NCBI GenBank assembly: GCA_963921195.1
Contig: OY992539.1
Location: 156,148,162 to 156,212,161, forward strand
Reading direction: 5' to 3'
Length of the DNA: 64,000 bases
From: Pegoplata infirma
Taxonomy: Eukaryota > Arthropoda > Insecta > Diptera > Anthomyiidae
Made by a program: the position numbers and the translations under genes. The notes under the pieces were generated by a model, which had not been told where the DNA came from, searched no databases, and saw nothing but the letters and a program-made list of their open reading frames with translations. Positions 1 through 11,364 of this stretch are shown here, piece after piece; the stretch's first letter is position 1, and each line of letters starts with the position of its first letter.

Positions 1-129
1 AGTTATATTACTATATATAAATAATATTTATTTCTAAATATTATCATAAAAAATTAATAAATCAATATTTTTAAGTTTAGTAAAAAATTAAAGCTTCTAA
101 AAAATATTTTCTTTAAAAAAAAAATAAAA

Positions 130-400
130 AAAAAAATTTTTTTCTTAGCTCAGCCGGGGATCGAACCCAGGGTCCCTAGGAACCATATATTAACTTATAT
201 GATGTAATATATAAAATTATATAACTATAAATAAATAATATTTATTTTTAGATTTTATCATAAATATTTAATTATTCAATATTTTTAAGTTTAGAAAAAA
301 CAAGAAGCTTTAAAAACATATTTTCTTTTTAAAAAAATTAAAAAAAAATTGTTTTTTTCTGGGCTGAGCCGGGAATCGAACTCGGGGTCCCCAAGCATCA
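130..400 (-). repeat. Two tandem subrepeats with T-arm-like motif (element A)
   Basis: Two units spaced about 220 bp apart end in a sequence that reads on the minus strand as a tRNA T-arm: a five-pair stem around TTCGATC, as in GGGTTCGATCCCCGG and GAGTTCGATTCCCGG. No A box is visible upstream, so only the 3' tRNA portion is retained. Element D carries the same two units at 9238-9490 plus a third at 8585-8620. Confidence 0.6.
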
Positions 401-1007
401 TATATTATCTTATATGATCTTATATAAAGTTACACACAACTATTTAAGTAATATGCATTTTTTAAAAATTTAACTTTTAAAATCCAATATGCATTTTTTT
501 AAGTTTTAAAATACAATGGATTAAACAGATTTTTTTTCTATTTAAAAATTTATAGAATTTATATATATTTTTTTTGACTGATTTTAGGTGCTTTGAGAAT
601 CATATATAATTATACAAGCTCTCTTGTATACTTAAATAAAAATATATATGATGCAACGTTAAAAAAAAATATTGAAATACTGTCATATAAAAGTATGCAT
701 AATTATATATAAAATATTGTGAAAGAAAAAAATATTTTTTACCTTATACAATTGTATAACATTTTATATGGCGCTACATGTGCCACCATTTAAAATTATA
801 TATAGAGTTTAAAAAAAAAATTGTATTTATATGGTACCTTACAAAACTATATACGGTATCTCATAAGCGATTTATAATTATATATTTGATAATATTAAAA
901 AAATAAATGTTTGATGCCACCCGAGTAAAAAAAATTGTATGGTAAAACATGTTATCTTATAAAATTATATATAATTTATTGGATCTGATTTTGCTAAATT
1001 TCATCCG

Positions 1008-1295
1008 AAAATTGGCCGCGCCAAAGTTATCTCATAACATCATATAATATATGAAGTTACAGTTTAATATTTGATTGTATGTGATTTCATCCGGAAATTG
1101 GCCGCGCCAAAGTTATCCCAAATAATCTATTATCATGATTTTGTATTAAATATGATATAATATGATGTAATTTCATCCGGAAATTGGCCGCGCCAAAGTT
1201 ATCTTAAAATATCCAATATCATGATTTTATATTAACTTGGATATTATATAATGTAATTTCATCCGAAATTTGGCCGCGCCAAAGTTATCTTATAA
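1008..1295. repeat. Four-fold tandem repeat with GGCCGCGCCAAAGTTATC
   Basis: Units of about 80 bp each contain a 'TTTCATCCGAAAATTGG-CCGCGCCAAAG' type core, seen near 1000, 1088, 1171 and 1259. Each core is a GC-rich island in AT-rich DNA. Related TTTCATCCGAAAAATGG strings occur in element D near 7365-7445, so this is a family-specific internal repeat. Confidence 0.7.
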
Positions 1296-1424
1296 TATCT
1301 GATATCTTGATTTTATAAAAAAATTATTGGATACATTTTTATCCAAAAAATGTTTCTGTTTTTAGATTTATTTTTAGATATAATAATGTCAAACTGAAAA
1401 TAAATAAAAAAAAAAAAACTTCGA

Positions 1425-1497
1425 ACGGACGGGGATTAGAACCACAAGTCTTCCGTTTTGTAATCGCAATCTCTACCCTCTAGACCAGCGGACGTTG
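1425..1497 (-). other. tRNA-like Pol III module inside element B
   Basis: On the minus strand this stretch contains a good A box (TGGTCTAGAGGG), a B box with one mismatch (GGTTCTAATCC) and a D-stem pairing TCTA with TAGA. A run of about 12 T follows directly after the 3' end, as for a Pol III terminator. The acceptor and anticodon stems do not pair well, so it is a tRNA-derived relic or SINE head, not a working tRNA gene. The same module is present in element D at 7699-7769, which makes it part of the family. Confidence 0.55.
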
Positions 1498-2029
1498 TTA
1501 GCAAATAACAACTTTAAAAGACTTAGTTTTAAATAAATTGATCGTATCTAATTATATCAAATTGATCTAACATATAGTAATATATGATTATATCCAATTA
1601 AATATGTTATTCACTTGTACACAATTTTCAAAAAGACTTAGAAAATTTTTGATAAAATTTGCAAAAAAAAAAAAAAAAATTGGAATGACGTACAGCGCTA
1701 TTAGGGGCTTCCATGGTAAGCTTAAACAATAATTTTAATGTAGCGGTATGCCTTATTTCCAAGTCATAGGCTTCCAAAGTGAAATAAGACTTTGGCTTAT
1801 AAGTTTGAAATTTTTCATGGAATCAGGAAATCAGAATTAGATTTGAGATCGGGTTCCAAAAATTATTGATAATTTGATAATTTAAACCAAATATAGCTAT
1901 TATTAACTATATAAATGCAATATAAATTTTTAAAAATGATTGCAAAAATTCAAAAAGTAAAATTTTTTAAGTTCTAAAAAAACAAATGCAATAAAAAAGT
2001 GGTTTCCATTTAAAATAAAAATAAAAAAA

Positions 2030-2290
2030 TATATTTTTTCTGGAATCGAACTCGGGTTCCCAAAAATGATAGATAATTTTATAAAAAATTAAATATAGTT
2101 ATATATAACTACATATATAAAAGCAATATAATTTTTTAAAAATGATTGCAAAAATTCAAAAAAAGAAAAATTTTTAGTTTTAAAAAAAATAAATGCAATA
2201 AGAACGTGTTTTTTATTTAAAAAAAATAAAAATAATATATTTTTTTCTGGAATCGAACTCGGGTTCCCAAAAATTATAGATAATTTTATA
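2030..2290 (-). repeat. T-arm-like subrepeats of element B
   Basis: Units at about 2040 and 2250 share AATCGAACTCGGGTTCCC; the third unit lies at about 4597-4630, beyond the foldback insertion. The spacing is about 210 bp once that insertion is removed. Flanking bases ATAGTTATATATAAC repeat in register. Confidence 0.6.
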
Positions 2291-2312
2291 ATAAATCAAA
2301 TATAGTTATATA

Positions 2313-4457
2313 TGGGGGTTTTCGTGTCAACTGACACAACTTTTGAAACCGATGTATTCCGATCGGGATGAAATTTGCACCAAGGTTAGTCCTATTGGAT
2401 AGTAGTTAAGACACAATTTTTCAACGAGATCGGTCAAGAACTCTCTGAGTTAGAGGGGGTCGAAATTTGACATTTTGGCTAAAGAGGTGTTGATTCTCAT
2501 CCATGTAACTTCTTACCTATTGTTTTTAGCAAAATGTGTCGCAAAGAGTTTAGATAGCTATTTCTTCAGTCTTTCGAAAAAAAAATATAAAAAAAATAAA
2601 AAAAAAAATTTTGATTTTTTTTCTTAAAAATCCAAAACTTTTTTGACTTTTTCCTCAAATTGGGCCCTTTTTTTTTTTTTTTTTTTTGATTCAAAAGAAA
2701 GCTTAGGTGATTTCCTTTAAGAGCTGTGGGGTCGCTTAGTGGGATGCGAGTGGGATATCTATGAAAAAATTTTTTTTGTAACTTTGGAACACAAAAAACG
2801 GTTCTTCAATTTGCACTATTAGGCGTGGGATAGCTAACCAGTTTTCGATTTCGATTCGCGATACCCTCTAACTTTTTTAGGTTCGAAAAAGAAAGCACGA
2901 GCCAAAAAATGGGGGTGGTGGGGAGGGGCCATATGGCCCCTCATTGTGGTCAAAGTTGGGCGTAAAGAGGTAAAAATCCTCAAAAAGCCCCATAACTCCC
3001 CTAGAAACGCCCCTGGAGGGGTGCAATGTGAGACCGACCTCCAATAATTTTCTGCCCCCAACATTTTTCTTGAACATACCTTACCCCTATTTCCACTTCC
3101 TAAGGGGGCTCCCATACAAAATGACATTTTTATAAAATTTGCTCCTACCGCTCTAACTGTCCATAGGGTGCCCCTAGAGATGTAAAATGTATGACCGATC
3201 CCCAATATTTTTTCAACTCCAACATTTTCTTAGAATATACCTACCCTTTATTTTCAACTCTTAAGGGGGTCCCCATACATTTTTTTTTATTTTTTTATTA
3301 GTTTTTAAAAATACATGTTTATATAATGTATGGGAGCCCCTTAGGGAGTGGAGATAGGGTGTTATGATGTTCGGACAAAATGTTGGTAACTAAAAAATAA
3401 TGGGGGTTGGTCGTAATTTTTGCCTCTCTAGGAGGCACGATAGGGGCGGTAGGAGCTGGTTTAATAAAACAAATTTATAAAAAATAAAAGAAATGTATGG
3501 GGACCACCTTAAGGGTTAAAGATACATTGTAGGTATGTTTGCAAAAAATGTTGGAATTAATAAAATAATGGAGGTCGGTCATACATTTGGCCCCACTAGG
3601 GGCACTTTAGGGCAAGTTAGAATGGTAGGATCAAATTTTTTAAAAATGTTTTGTATGGGAGCCCCCTTAGGAAGTGGAAATGGGGGTAAGGTATGTTCAA
3701 GAAAAATGTTGGGGGCGGAAAATTATTGGAGGTCGGTCTCACATTGCACCCCTCCAGGGGCGTTTCTAGGGGAGTTTTGGGGCTTTTTGAGGATTTTTAC
3801 CACTTTACGCCCAACTTTGACCCCAATGAGGGGCCATATGGCCCCTCCCCACCGCCCCCATTTTTTGGCTCGTGCTTTCTTTTTCGAACCTAAAAAAATT
3901 AGAGGGTATCGCGGATCGAAATCGAAAACTGGTTAGCTATCCCACGCCTAATAGTGCAAATTGAAGAACCGTTTTTTGTGTTCCAAAGTTACAAAAAAAA
4001 ATTTTTCATAGATATCCCACTTGCATCCCACTAAGCGACCCCACAGCTCTTAAAGGAAATCACCTAAGCTTTCTTTTGAATCAAAAAAAAAAAAAAAAAA
4101 AAGGGCCCAATTTGAGGAAAAAGTCAAAAAAGTTTTGGATTTTTAAGAAAAAAAATCAAAAATTTTTTTTTTATATTTTTTATATTTTTTTTTCGAAAGA
4201 CTGAAGAAATAGCTATCTAAACTCTTTGGGACACATTTTGCTAAAAACAATAGGTAAGAAGTTACATGGATGAGAATCAACACCTCTTTAGCCAAAATGT
4301 CAAATTTCGACCCCCTCTAACTCAGAGAGTTCTTGACCGATCTCGTTGAAAAATTGTGTCTGAACTATTATCCAATAGGACTAACCTTGGTGCAAATTTC
4401 ATCCCGATCGGAAGACATCGGTTTCAAAAGTTGTGTCAGTTGACACGAAAACCCCCA
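2313..4457. mobile_element. 2.1-kb foldback element in B
   Basis: Two arms of about 950 bp are near-perfect reverse complements, from TGGGGGTTTTCGTGTC at the left to GACACGAAAACCCCCA at the right. The non-palindromic centre is about 3290-3500. The flanks end in TATA on both sides; comparison with the neighbouring subrepeat (2087-2110) favours a 2-bp TA duplication. The arms and centre contain tandem units of about 160 bp starting with GTATGGGAGCCCC (near 3331, 3495, 3653). Open frames of 120-133 codons appear in both arms but mirror each other and resemble no protein I know. GC content is higher than the surroundings. Confidence 0.8.
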
Positions 4458-5945
4458 TATAACTGTATAAAAGAAAAATAATTTTTTTAAAATGATTGCA
4501 AAAATTCCAAAAATGAAAATTTTTTCGTTCTAAAAAAATTAAACGCAATAAAAAAGTGTTTTCTATTTAAAAAAAATAAAAAAAAAAAAAATTTTCTCGA
4601 CTGGGCCGGGAATCGAACTCGGGTTTCCAAAAATCATATGTAATCTTATATGATACAATAAAAAGTTTTGTATAACCATATATGTTGACACACAAAAATA
4701 AATTTTGAAATACTGGCATATATAATTATATATGGCTAGTTGTTTGGTCAAAAAAATATTTTTTTTATACATGATTATATCAAAATATATATTCCATTAC
4801 ATATGCGACCATTTATAAATATATATTGAGTTTAGACGAAATTTGCGTATATATAGTACCATACAAACACAGATATGTTATCGTTTAAGACACATATAAT
4901 TATATCTATTATTTTTGTTGGAAATTTTTTTAGTATGGAACCATATATAGTTTTAAATGGTATTATATTAGTCATATATAATTATACATAAATTGATACT
5001 GGATTTTTTGTTTAGTAAGGTCCTATACATAATTAGATATAAAGTCACGTATAATAATGTATGAAATCGGATTAAGTTTTATGTGCAACGTATGATTACA
5101 TCTACCATTTATATTAATATATTATGAACAATATAATTAGATATGATTTTATATGACATCATTTAAAAAAATTGTAAAATTTCAAAGTGAGATATAATTT
5201 TATACTTTGGCTCATATAGTTGTATATGGTTTTATGAAAACATATAAAATAACATAAATTTATATAAATTCCTTTTTACTCGGGCATGTATAGTTTTATA
5301 TAACTGTATATAGAGTTATATGTGCGACCATATATAATTATATTTGAACATTTTTTTTTTCGTTTTTTAAGATGGAAACATATATAGTTTTAAATGGTTT
5401 CTTGTAAGTCATATATAATTTTAAATGGTTTCTTGTAAGTCATATATAATTATATATATAATGATATTGGATTTTTTTTAAATATGCTCGTATACGTTAT
5501 TTGATATTAAGTCACATATAAATATGTATGCAATCAGATTAAGTTATATGTGTCACATATGATTATGTCTCCCACATGTATTTATATATTAATATGGTTA
5601 TCATTAGATGTAATTTTATATAACTCCATTTAAAAAATTTGGAAAAACTCAATGCGAGATATAATTATGTACTTTGTTTGATATGAAAACATATTATTTC
5701 ATATGGCTATATATACATACATCAAATAATGTAAAATTATATGTATTCATTTTTACTCGGGAACTATATTCGGAATGAGCATCGAAAGATCTCAAAATAT
5801 CGCAAAAAATGCTCTCTAAATTGCACAAAAATACGTTTTTTGTGAACCTTGACCTCAACTTTCTTGAAAACCTGACGTTATTGAAAACTTTGAAAGCCAG
5901 ATGCGGAACCAGCATTGAAACGTTAATCTAAAACGAATGCCCAAA

Positions 5946-6024
5946 TTACTAAAATTTTGCATACCCCCGCGGGCAGATTCGCGTACCCCCTAGTGATACG
6001 CGTACCATAGGTTGGTAACCGCTG
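5946..6024 (-). mobile_element. hAT-like terminus (solo end)
   Basis: Read on the minus strand, this begins CAGCGGTTACCAACC and continues into a GC-rich GTACGCG segment, a common insect hAT terminal pattern. The 8 bp outside it are CTCTAGAG (6025-6032). No partner terminus or matching duplication was found to the left, so the copy is truncated. Confidence 0.45.
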
Positions 6025-6751
6025 CTCTAGAGCAAAAATAAGTGTCGACTTAAATTTAATAAAGATTATTTCGTATTCATATGAACATCGTAGCTCTATG
6101 TCTTCATATAAATACCCCCAAAAATTTTCACATTTTCATGAAAAAAGTATTTAACGAAGCCAAACTTTTACAAGGTTATGTCACCGTTGGATAGGCATTA
6201 AAAAAATCTTTCTTCTCATATGTAAACATCATATAGTTTCTTAGAAAGAAATGGCTGAAAAATCCAAAAAACGATTTTTTCGCCATTTTTTGACCCATGT
6301 TTTGAACTCTTAAATCCCCGATATGGCCGATAAGCCGAGACACCCCAACCTTAGAATTGTCTCTTTTATATATATTTTACGTTTCATGCAAATCGGTTTA
6401 TAAGGGTTGAGATACTTCCCTTGTTAGATATTTTTTTTTTAAATCGTTTGGTCATTAAAGGGTTAAATTTATATCATATATTTTAGAAGAAATGATATAT
6501 CCTGGCATGTTTTAATAACGCATGCAACAAATGTGTAGAAAAAAATATTTAAAATATTTTTAAGATTTTTTAAAACCGCTAAATCTTAAAACCGCCCTAA
6601 CTTTTGACCCCCTTGCGCGATTTAATTGACGCGAACGAATTTCATATTCTTAAATAGCTTCTAATATTTATGCCAACTTTCATCGATGTGCCATCAAAAC
6701 AAAAATCACATCTTTTTTACCTAAAAATTTAAGTCTTAGCCGGAACTCCTC

Positions 6752-6917
6752 ATATAGAGTTCTATTGACTATTAACTAAATAAATTTGACATTAAAAGTT
6801 TTTCTGAAGATTATTATAACTGGATAATATGAAACTAGTAAGAAACAAACCAGGATGTCTTAAAATTTTTAGAAAAATTAAAATTTTTCTTTCACACTTT
6901 TCTCAATTCAAAACCAT
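6752..6917. repeat. Empty-site paralogue of the 52.4-54.1 kb insertion locus
   Basis: This stretch matches 52359-52441 joined to 54060-54151, apart from scattered differences. In the second copy a CACTC element pair is inserted at the TA that is intact here (6828-6829). It documents the pre-insertion state of that locus. Confidence 0.8.
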
Positions 6918-7698
6918 ATATAAATGTTTGTTTACCATCCTTATTTTCTAAAATTTTTGGCGTTAAAAAAAAAATTAAAATTTGTCGAGAAGTGTATTTT
7001 TTTTTTTAAATTAATATATGAAATCACGTTATTTTATTCACGTATTGAGCAAGTTGAAGGCTTATTCCAAAAAATGCTTATTAATTTAATCAAAACACAT
7101 CCTTAGATTGTCTCAAGCACTACTAATCTCCAATATAAAAAACACAAATTTTTGGACATTGGTTCATATAGATTTTGATTTGTAACCATTGTTCTATGAA
7201 ATTATATACATAACCATTTTTTTTTAATAACCCGAGTAAAAATTTTTGTATGGAGCAATATATGTTCTTATATTATTCCAGATCTGTTGATAGATCCGAG
7301 ATTTGAAAGATCAGCACTGATCCGAAAAATGGATCGCTAAGATTAGATCAGTTTTAACCGGACGGATACAATTTGATCCGAAAAATGGGTTTATCTAATT
7401 AGATCAGTTTTAATCGGTGGGATACAATTTCATCCGAAAAATGGTTGGATCTTATTAGACCAAGACAAAAAAAAAGATTTTTTTAGCTGGATAAAAAAAG
7501 ACAAAATTTTATACGAAAGAAAAAAAAATTATTACAAAAAACTTTAGATAAAATTTCATCCGAAAAAAAAATCTATTTTTAGAACTACATATAATTTTAT
7601 CCGAACAATAAAATCTATTTTTAGAACTGATAAAGTTTTATCCAAACAATTTTTTTCAATATTAAGATATAAATATATATAATTAAAATTTATTTAAA

Positions 7699-7769
7699 GC
7701 GGCGGGGGAATCGATCAGCTACCAACTGTTTTGTAATCGCAATCTCTACCCTCTGACCCAGCGGACGTT
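7699..7769 (-). other. tRNA-like module inside element D
   Basis: Minus-strand reading gives GTCCGCTGGGTCAGAGGG, TAGAGATTGCGATTACAAAA and a weak B box near GATCGATTCCCC. It is clearly homologous to the module of element B, but the T-arm is more degraded and the A box has lost one base match. A decaying tRNA-derived segment. Confidence 0.5.
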
Positions 7770-8579
7770 GTTAATAAACGACAACTTTAAAAGACTATGT
7801 TTTAAAAAAACTTAGAAAATTTTTGAAAATAGTTTATCATATATAATTATATCAAGTTTAACTTATATATAATTAAATCCAGTTTATCTTATCGTGTATA
7901 TGATTGCATCAAATTATATTCGATTTGAATTTGAACAAAATTTTAAAAAAGACTTTGAAAATTTTTGCTAAAATTTGTGATTTTTTTTAGTTTATTTGCT
8001 GAGCTAATAGGGGGTTTAATACTGAGTTCAACAACATGATTTTCATCTTCCAATGCTGTTAACTTTCCAAGTTATAAAGCTTTAAAGTAAAAACGGGTTT
8101 GGGCTTATGAGCTTCACATTTTTCATCGGATCCAAATTTTCTTTCTGCCGTTGTATATTTAATAAAAATACCTTTAAAATGGTATAAAACATGTATGAAC
8201 TTTTTTACTCACCAACGGCCAAATAATGAGTTTTAAGTTTTTTACGGAAGTTTTTTCAGACAAAAATAATTTTATCTGAAAATATTGCTAACATAAGTTG
8301 GAACCAAATACACTTTTAATTATTGGCAACAAATAAAGCTTTGGTTTGAGCTTGTTCTGAGGACTTTAGCTCTCTTAAAACCAGAGATATTGATGGTTAA
8401 ACATTAAAGTTTTAAAATATTTTTTTCTTCGGATTAAATAATATATAATTATATCAAAATATAATTATTTTTGAAATATTTTTGTTAAAATTCAGGGATT
8501 TTATTTTTTTTTTTTAATTTGAAAAACGAAAACGCATTAAAAAAATCATTTAGATTAAAAATAAATTTAAAAAAAAAAT

Positions 8580-9490
8580 AATTTTTTCTTGACTTAGTCG
8601 GGAATCGAGCTCAGGGTCCTCAAGAATTATATATTATCATATATGATGCAATATATAAAGTTATATTACTATATATAAATAATATTTATTTCTAAATATT
8701 ATCATAAAAAATAAATTAATCAATATGAAACAATCTTGATTCGCAGATTGTATAAATTCATTAAATGAAAACACGTTTTAGTGTTTTTATTTTATAGAAA
8801 AAAACTTTATTATTTAATCTTCGTTTTAGCAAAGAAAAGTTAAAACCCGTCCGAACAATTTTGTCTAGACAAAGTATGACTTTCTTTGTTGAACTCAGAA
8901 AGATAATTGAACAATTTCCCAAAATGAGCTTCCTTTTATACAAATTTCAAACAATATTTGGAATAAAAAAATATTCAAATCAAAGTTACTTTTGAAAATG
9001 TTACAGTAGAATTTTGAAAAGAAAAGTTACAGAAATTTAAATAAATGAAATCAATGAAAAGTAAAAGATTTCAAAGTAATGAAATCTAAACAAAATAAGT
9101 GAAAATGTATGAAATTAACTAAAACTAAATAGTAATATAAAAACGACCTGCTTCAAATATTTTTAAGTTTAGTAAAAATTCAAAGCTTCTAAAACATATT
9201 TTCTTTAAAAAAAAAATAAAAAAAATTTTTTTTTTCTTAGCTCAGCCGGGGATCGAACCCAGGGTCCCTAGGAACCATATATTAACTTATATGATGTAAT
9301 ATATAAAATTATATAACTATAAATAAATAATATTTATTTTTAGATTTTATTATAAAAATTTCATTATTCAATATTTTTAAGTTTAGAAAAAACAAAAAGC
9401 TTAAAAAACATGTTTTCTTTTTTAAAAAATTAAAAAAAAAAAAAGTTTTTTCTGGGTTGAGCCGGGAATCGAACTCAGGGTCCCCAAGCA
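8580..9490 (-). repeat. Three T-arm-like subrepeats of element D
   Basis: T-arm-like cores lie at about 8591-8620, 9241-9275 and 9455-9485. After removal of the insertion at 8727-9151 the spacing is about 222-224 bp. Each unit also has AAGCTT...AAACATATTTTC and an A/T-run upstream of the core. Confidence 0.65.
8727..9151. mobile_element. Insertion of about 425 bp, unclassified
   Basis: Element A (near 61-70) runs uninterrupted through the position where element D carries this stretch. The bordering sequences are TCAATAT on the left and TCAAATAT on the right, a possible imperfect duplication. No inverted termini are evident. A 60-codon minus-strand frame (8761-8943) has no recognisable motif. 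Confidence 0.55.
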
Positions 9491-10126
9491 TCATATATTA
9501 TCTTATATGATCTTATATAAAGTTACACACAACTATTTAAGTAATATGCATTTTTTAAAAATTTAACTTTTAAAATCCAATATGCATTTTTTTAAGTTTT
9601 AAAATACAATGGATTAAACAGATTTTTTTTCTATTTAAAAATTTATAGAATTTATATATATTTTTTTTTGACTGATTTGAGATGCTTTGAGAATCATATA
9701 TAATTATACAAGCTCTCTTGTATACTTAAATAAAAATATATATGATGCAACATTAAAAAAAAATATTGAAATACTGTCATATAAAAGTATGCATAATTAT
9801 ACATATATAAAATATTGTGAAAGAAAAAAATATTTTTTACCTTATACAATTGTATAACATTTTATATGGCGTTACATGTGCCACCATTTAAAATTATATA
9901 TAGAGTTTATAAAAAAATTGTATTTATATGGTACCTTACAAAACTATATACAGTATCTCATAAGCCATTTATAGTTATATCTTTGATAATATTAAAAAAA
10001 TAAATGTTTGATGCCATGTATAGTTTTATATAACTGTATATAGAGTTATATGTGCGACCATATATAATTATATTTGAAAAAAATATTTTTCGTTTTTTAA
10101 GATGGAACCATATATAGTTTTAAATG

Positions 10127-11039
10127 CCCGAGTAAAAAAGATCTGATATAATCATATATGCTATTATATAGTTATTTATATTTATATATGGTTATGCATG
10201 AACTTTGATATGGACATACAAGTTTATATATAGCATTGTATTTTTCCTTGTTTTTTAATATGATAGCATACATATTCATATCTATTTATATACTGATCTA
10301 TATGAAATTTGATATGACATATAAGGTCGGGAATTTTTAGATATGGCAGATAAAAAGATATATGATTTTATTTATAATTATATCCCGAAAAAAAATTTCA
10401 AAATTTTCTAAGTCCCGGACAAAAAAAAAAAAAAATTCAAGTCCTAAAAAATTTTATGAAAATTTTCCAAAGTTCCGGACACAAAATTTTTTTGGCAATT
10501 TTTTTGGAGTAAAAAAATCATTGAAAATGTTTTTATGAGAAATTTAATTTTTTTGAAAAGTTTTTGAGTTCCGAAAAAATGTTTTTAAATTTTCTAAGAC
10601 ACAAAAATTTTTTGGAAAATTTAAATCCCTTATAAATGATTTTAGAAAAAAATGAAAATTTTTTAATAATTTGCTAAGTCCCGAAAAAATTCCGAAGAAT
10701 GCAATAAAAACTCTTCTAATTGATAATGTATCCAATCTGATAAAATAATTTCTAATTTCACGTTTAAAGTTCCAAAAAATTTTACCAGATTTCATCCAAT
10801 TATATAAAAATTTATCTAATTTTAACAGATAAGATATGATTTAATACAATTGGATAGACCCATTTTTGGGATCAAATTTAATCAAATTTGATATTATTTT
10901 ATCAAAAATAATAGAATTTGATATAATCGTATAATATTCGATCCGCCAATTTTCGGATCAAAATTAATATGGATTTACATAAAAGCATATCTGTTCATAT
11001 ATAATTAAATATTGCGCCATATAACTTTTTTTACTCGGG
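10127..11039. mobile_element. CCCGAG-family TIR element F (913 bp), nested in D
   Basis: Ends CCCGAGTAAAAAAG and TTTTTTACTCGGG, with target duplication TG (10125-10126 and 11040-11041). Element A has the empty site AAATGGTTTC at 5392-5401. The interior repeats AAATTTTCTAAGTCCCGGAC-like phrases (10390-10690) and is unlike the tRNA-bearing copies, so the family has at least two interior types. Confidence 0.85.
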
Positions 11040-11364
11040 TGGTTTCTTGTAAGTCATATATAATTTTAAATGGTTTCTTGTAAGTCATATATAATTATGT
11101 ATACAATAATATTGGATTTTTTTTTAAATATTCTCGCATACGTTATTTGATATTAAGTCACATATAAATATGTATGCAATCAGATTAAGTTATATGTGTC
11201 ACATATGATTATGTATCCCACATGTATTTATATATTAATATGGTTATCATTAGATGTAATTTTATATAACTCCATTTAAAAAAATTGGAAAAACTCAATG
11301 CGAGATATAATTATATATTTTGTTTGATATGAAAACATATTATTTCATATGGCAATATATACAT

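Larger units (their letters stand above)
920..5284. mobile_element. CCCGAG-family TIR element B, nested in A
   Basis: The ends are CCCGAGTAAAAA and TTTTTACTCGGG, flanked by the 2-bp duplication CA (918-919 and 5285-5286). The empty site is present in the window: element D reads GATGCCATGTATAG around 10011-10024 without the insertion. Without its own foldback insert (2313-4457) the element is about 2.2 kb. It has a tRNA-like module near 1425-1497 and three tandem subrepeats of about 210 bp. A GGCCGCGCCAAAGTTATC motif recurs four times between 1014 and 1290. No open reading frame of note. Confidence 0.85.
1..5761. mobile_element. CCCGAG-family TIR element A (left end outside window)
   Basis: This is the right part of an element whose right terminus TTTTTACTCGGG ends at 5761. 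It matches element D (7231-12525) through 1-919 and 5285-5761, and the match stops exactly at the terminus, which defines the end. It is interrupted by element B (920-5284). The body is extremely AT-rich, with many short ATATAATTATAT-like palindromes, and no coding sequence is visible. It carries two copies of a subrepeat of about 220 bp with a tRNA T-arm-like motif. Class II by structure; no transposase is seen, so it is presumably non-autonomous. Confidence 0.8.
5762..7230. other. Intervening repeat debris, no gene
   Basis: AT-rich sequence between elements A and D. It contains a hAT-like end (5946-6024) and the segment 6752-6917 that is duplicated around 52359-54151. Otherwise nothing recognisable; short frames here have no family resemblance. 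Confidence 0.5.

Noticed and set aside
1425..1497. Functional tRNA gene
   Set aside because: Acceptor and anticodon stems do not pair; only the D-arm and T-arm regions are tRNA-like.
2834..3936. Mirror-image frames of 123 and 133 codons in the foldback arms, giving similar proteins on opposite strands
   Set aside because: They are the two arms of one palindrome read in the same relative direction; the protein matches no family I know and the frame is not kept in the third unit (3331-3495).
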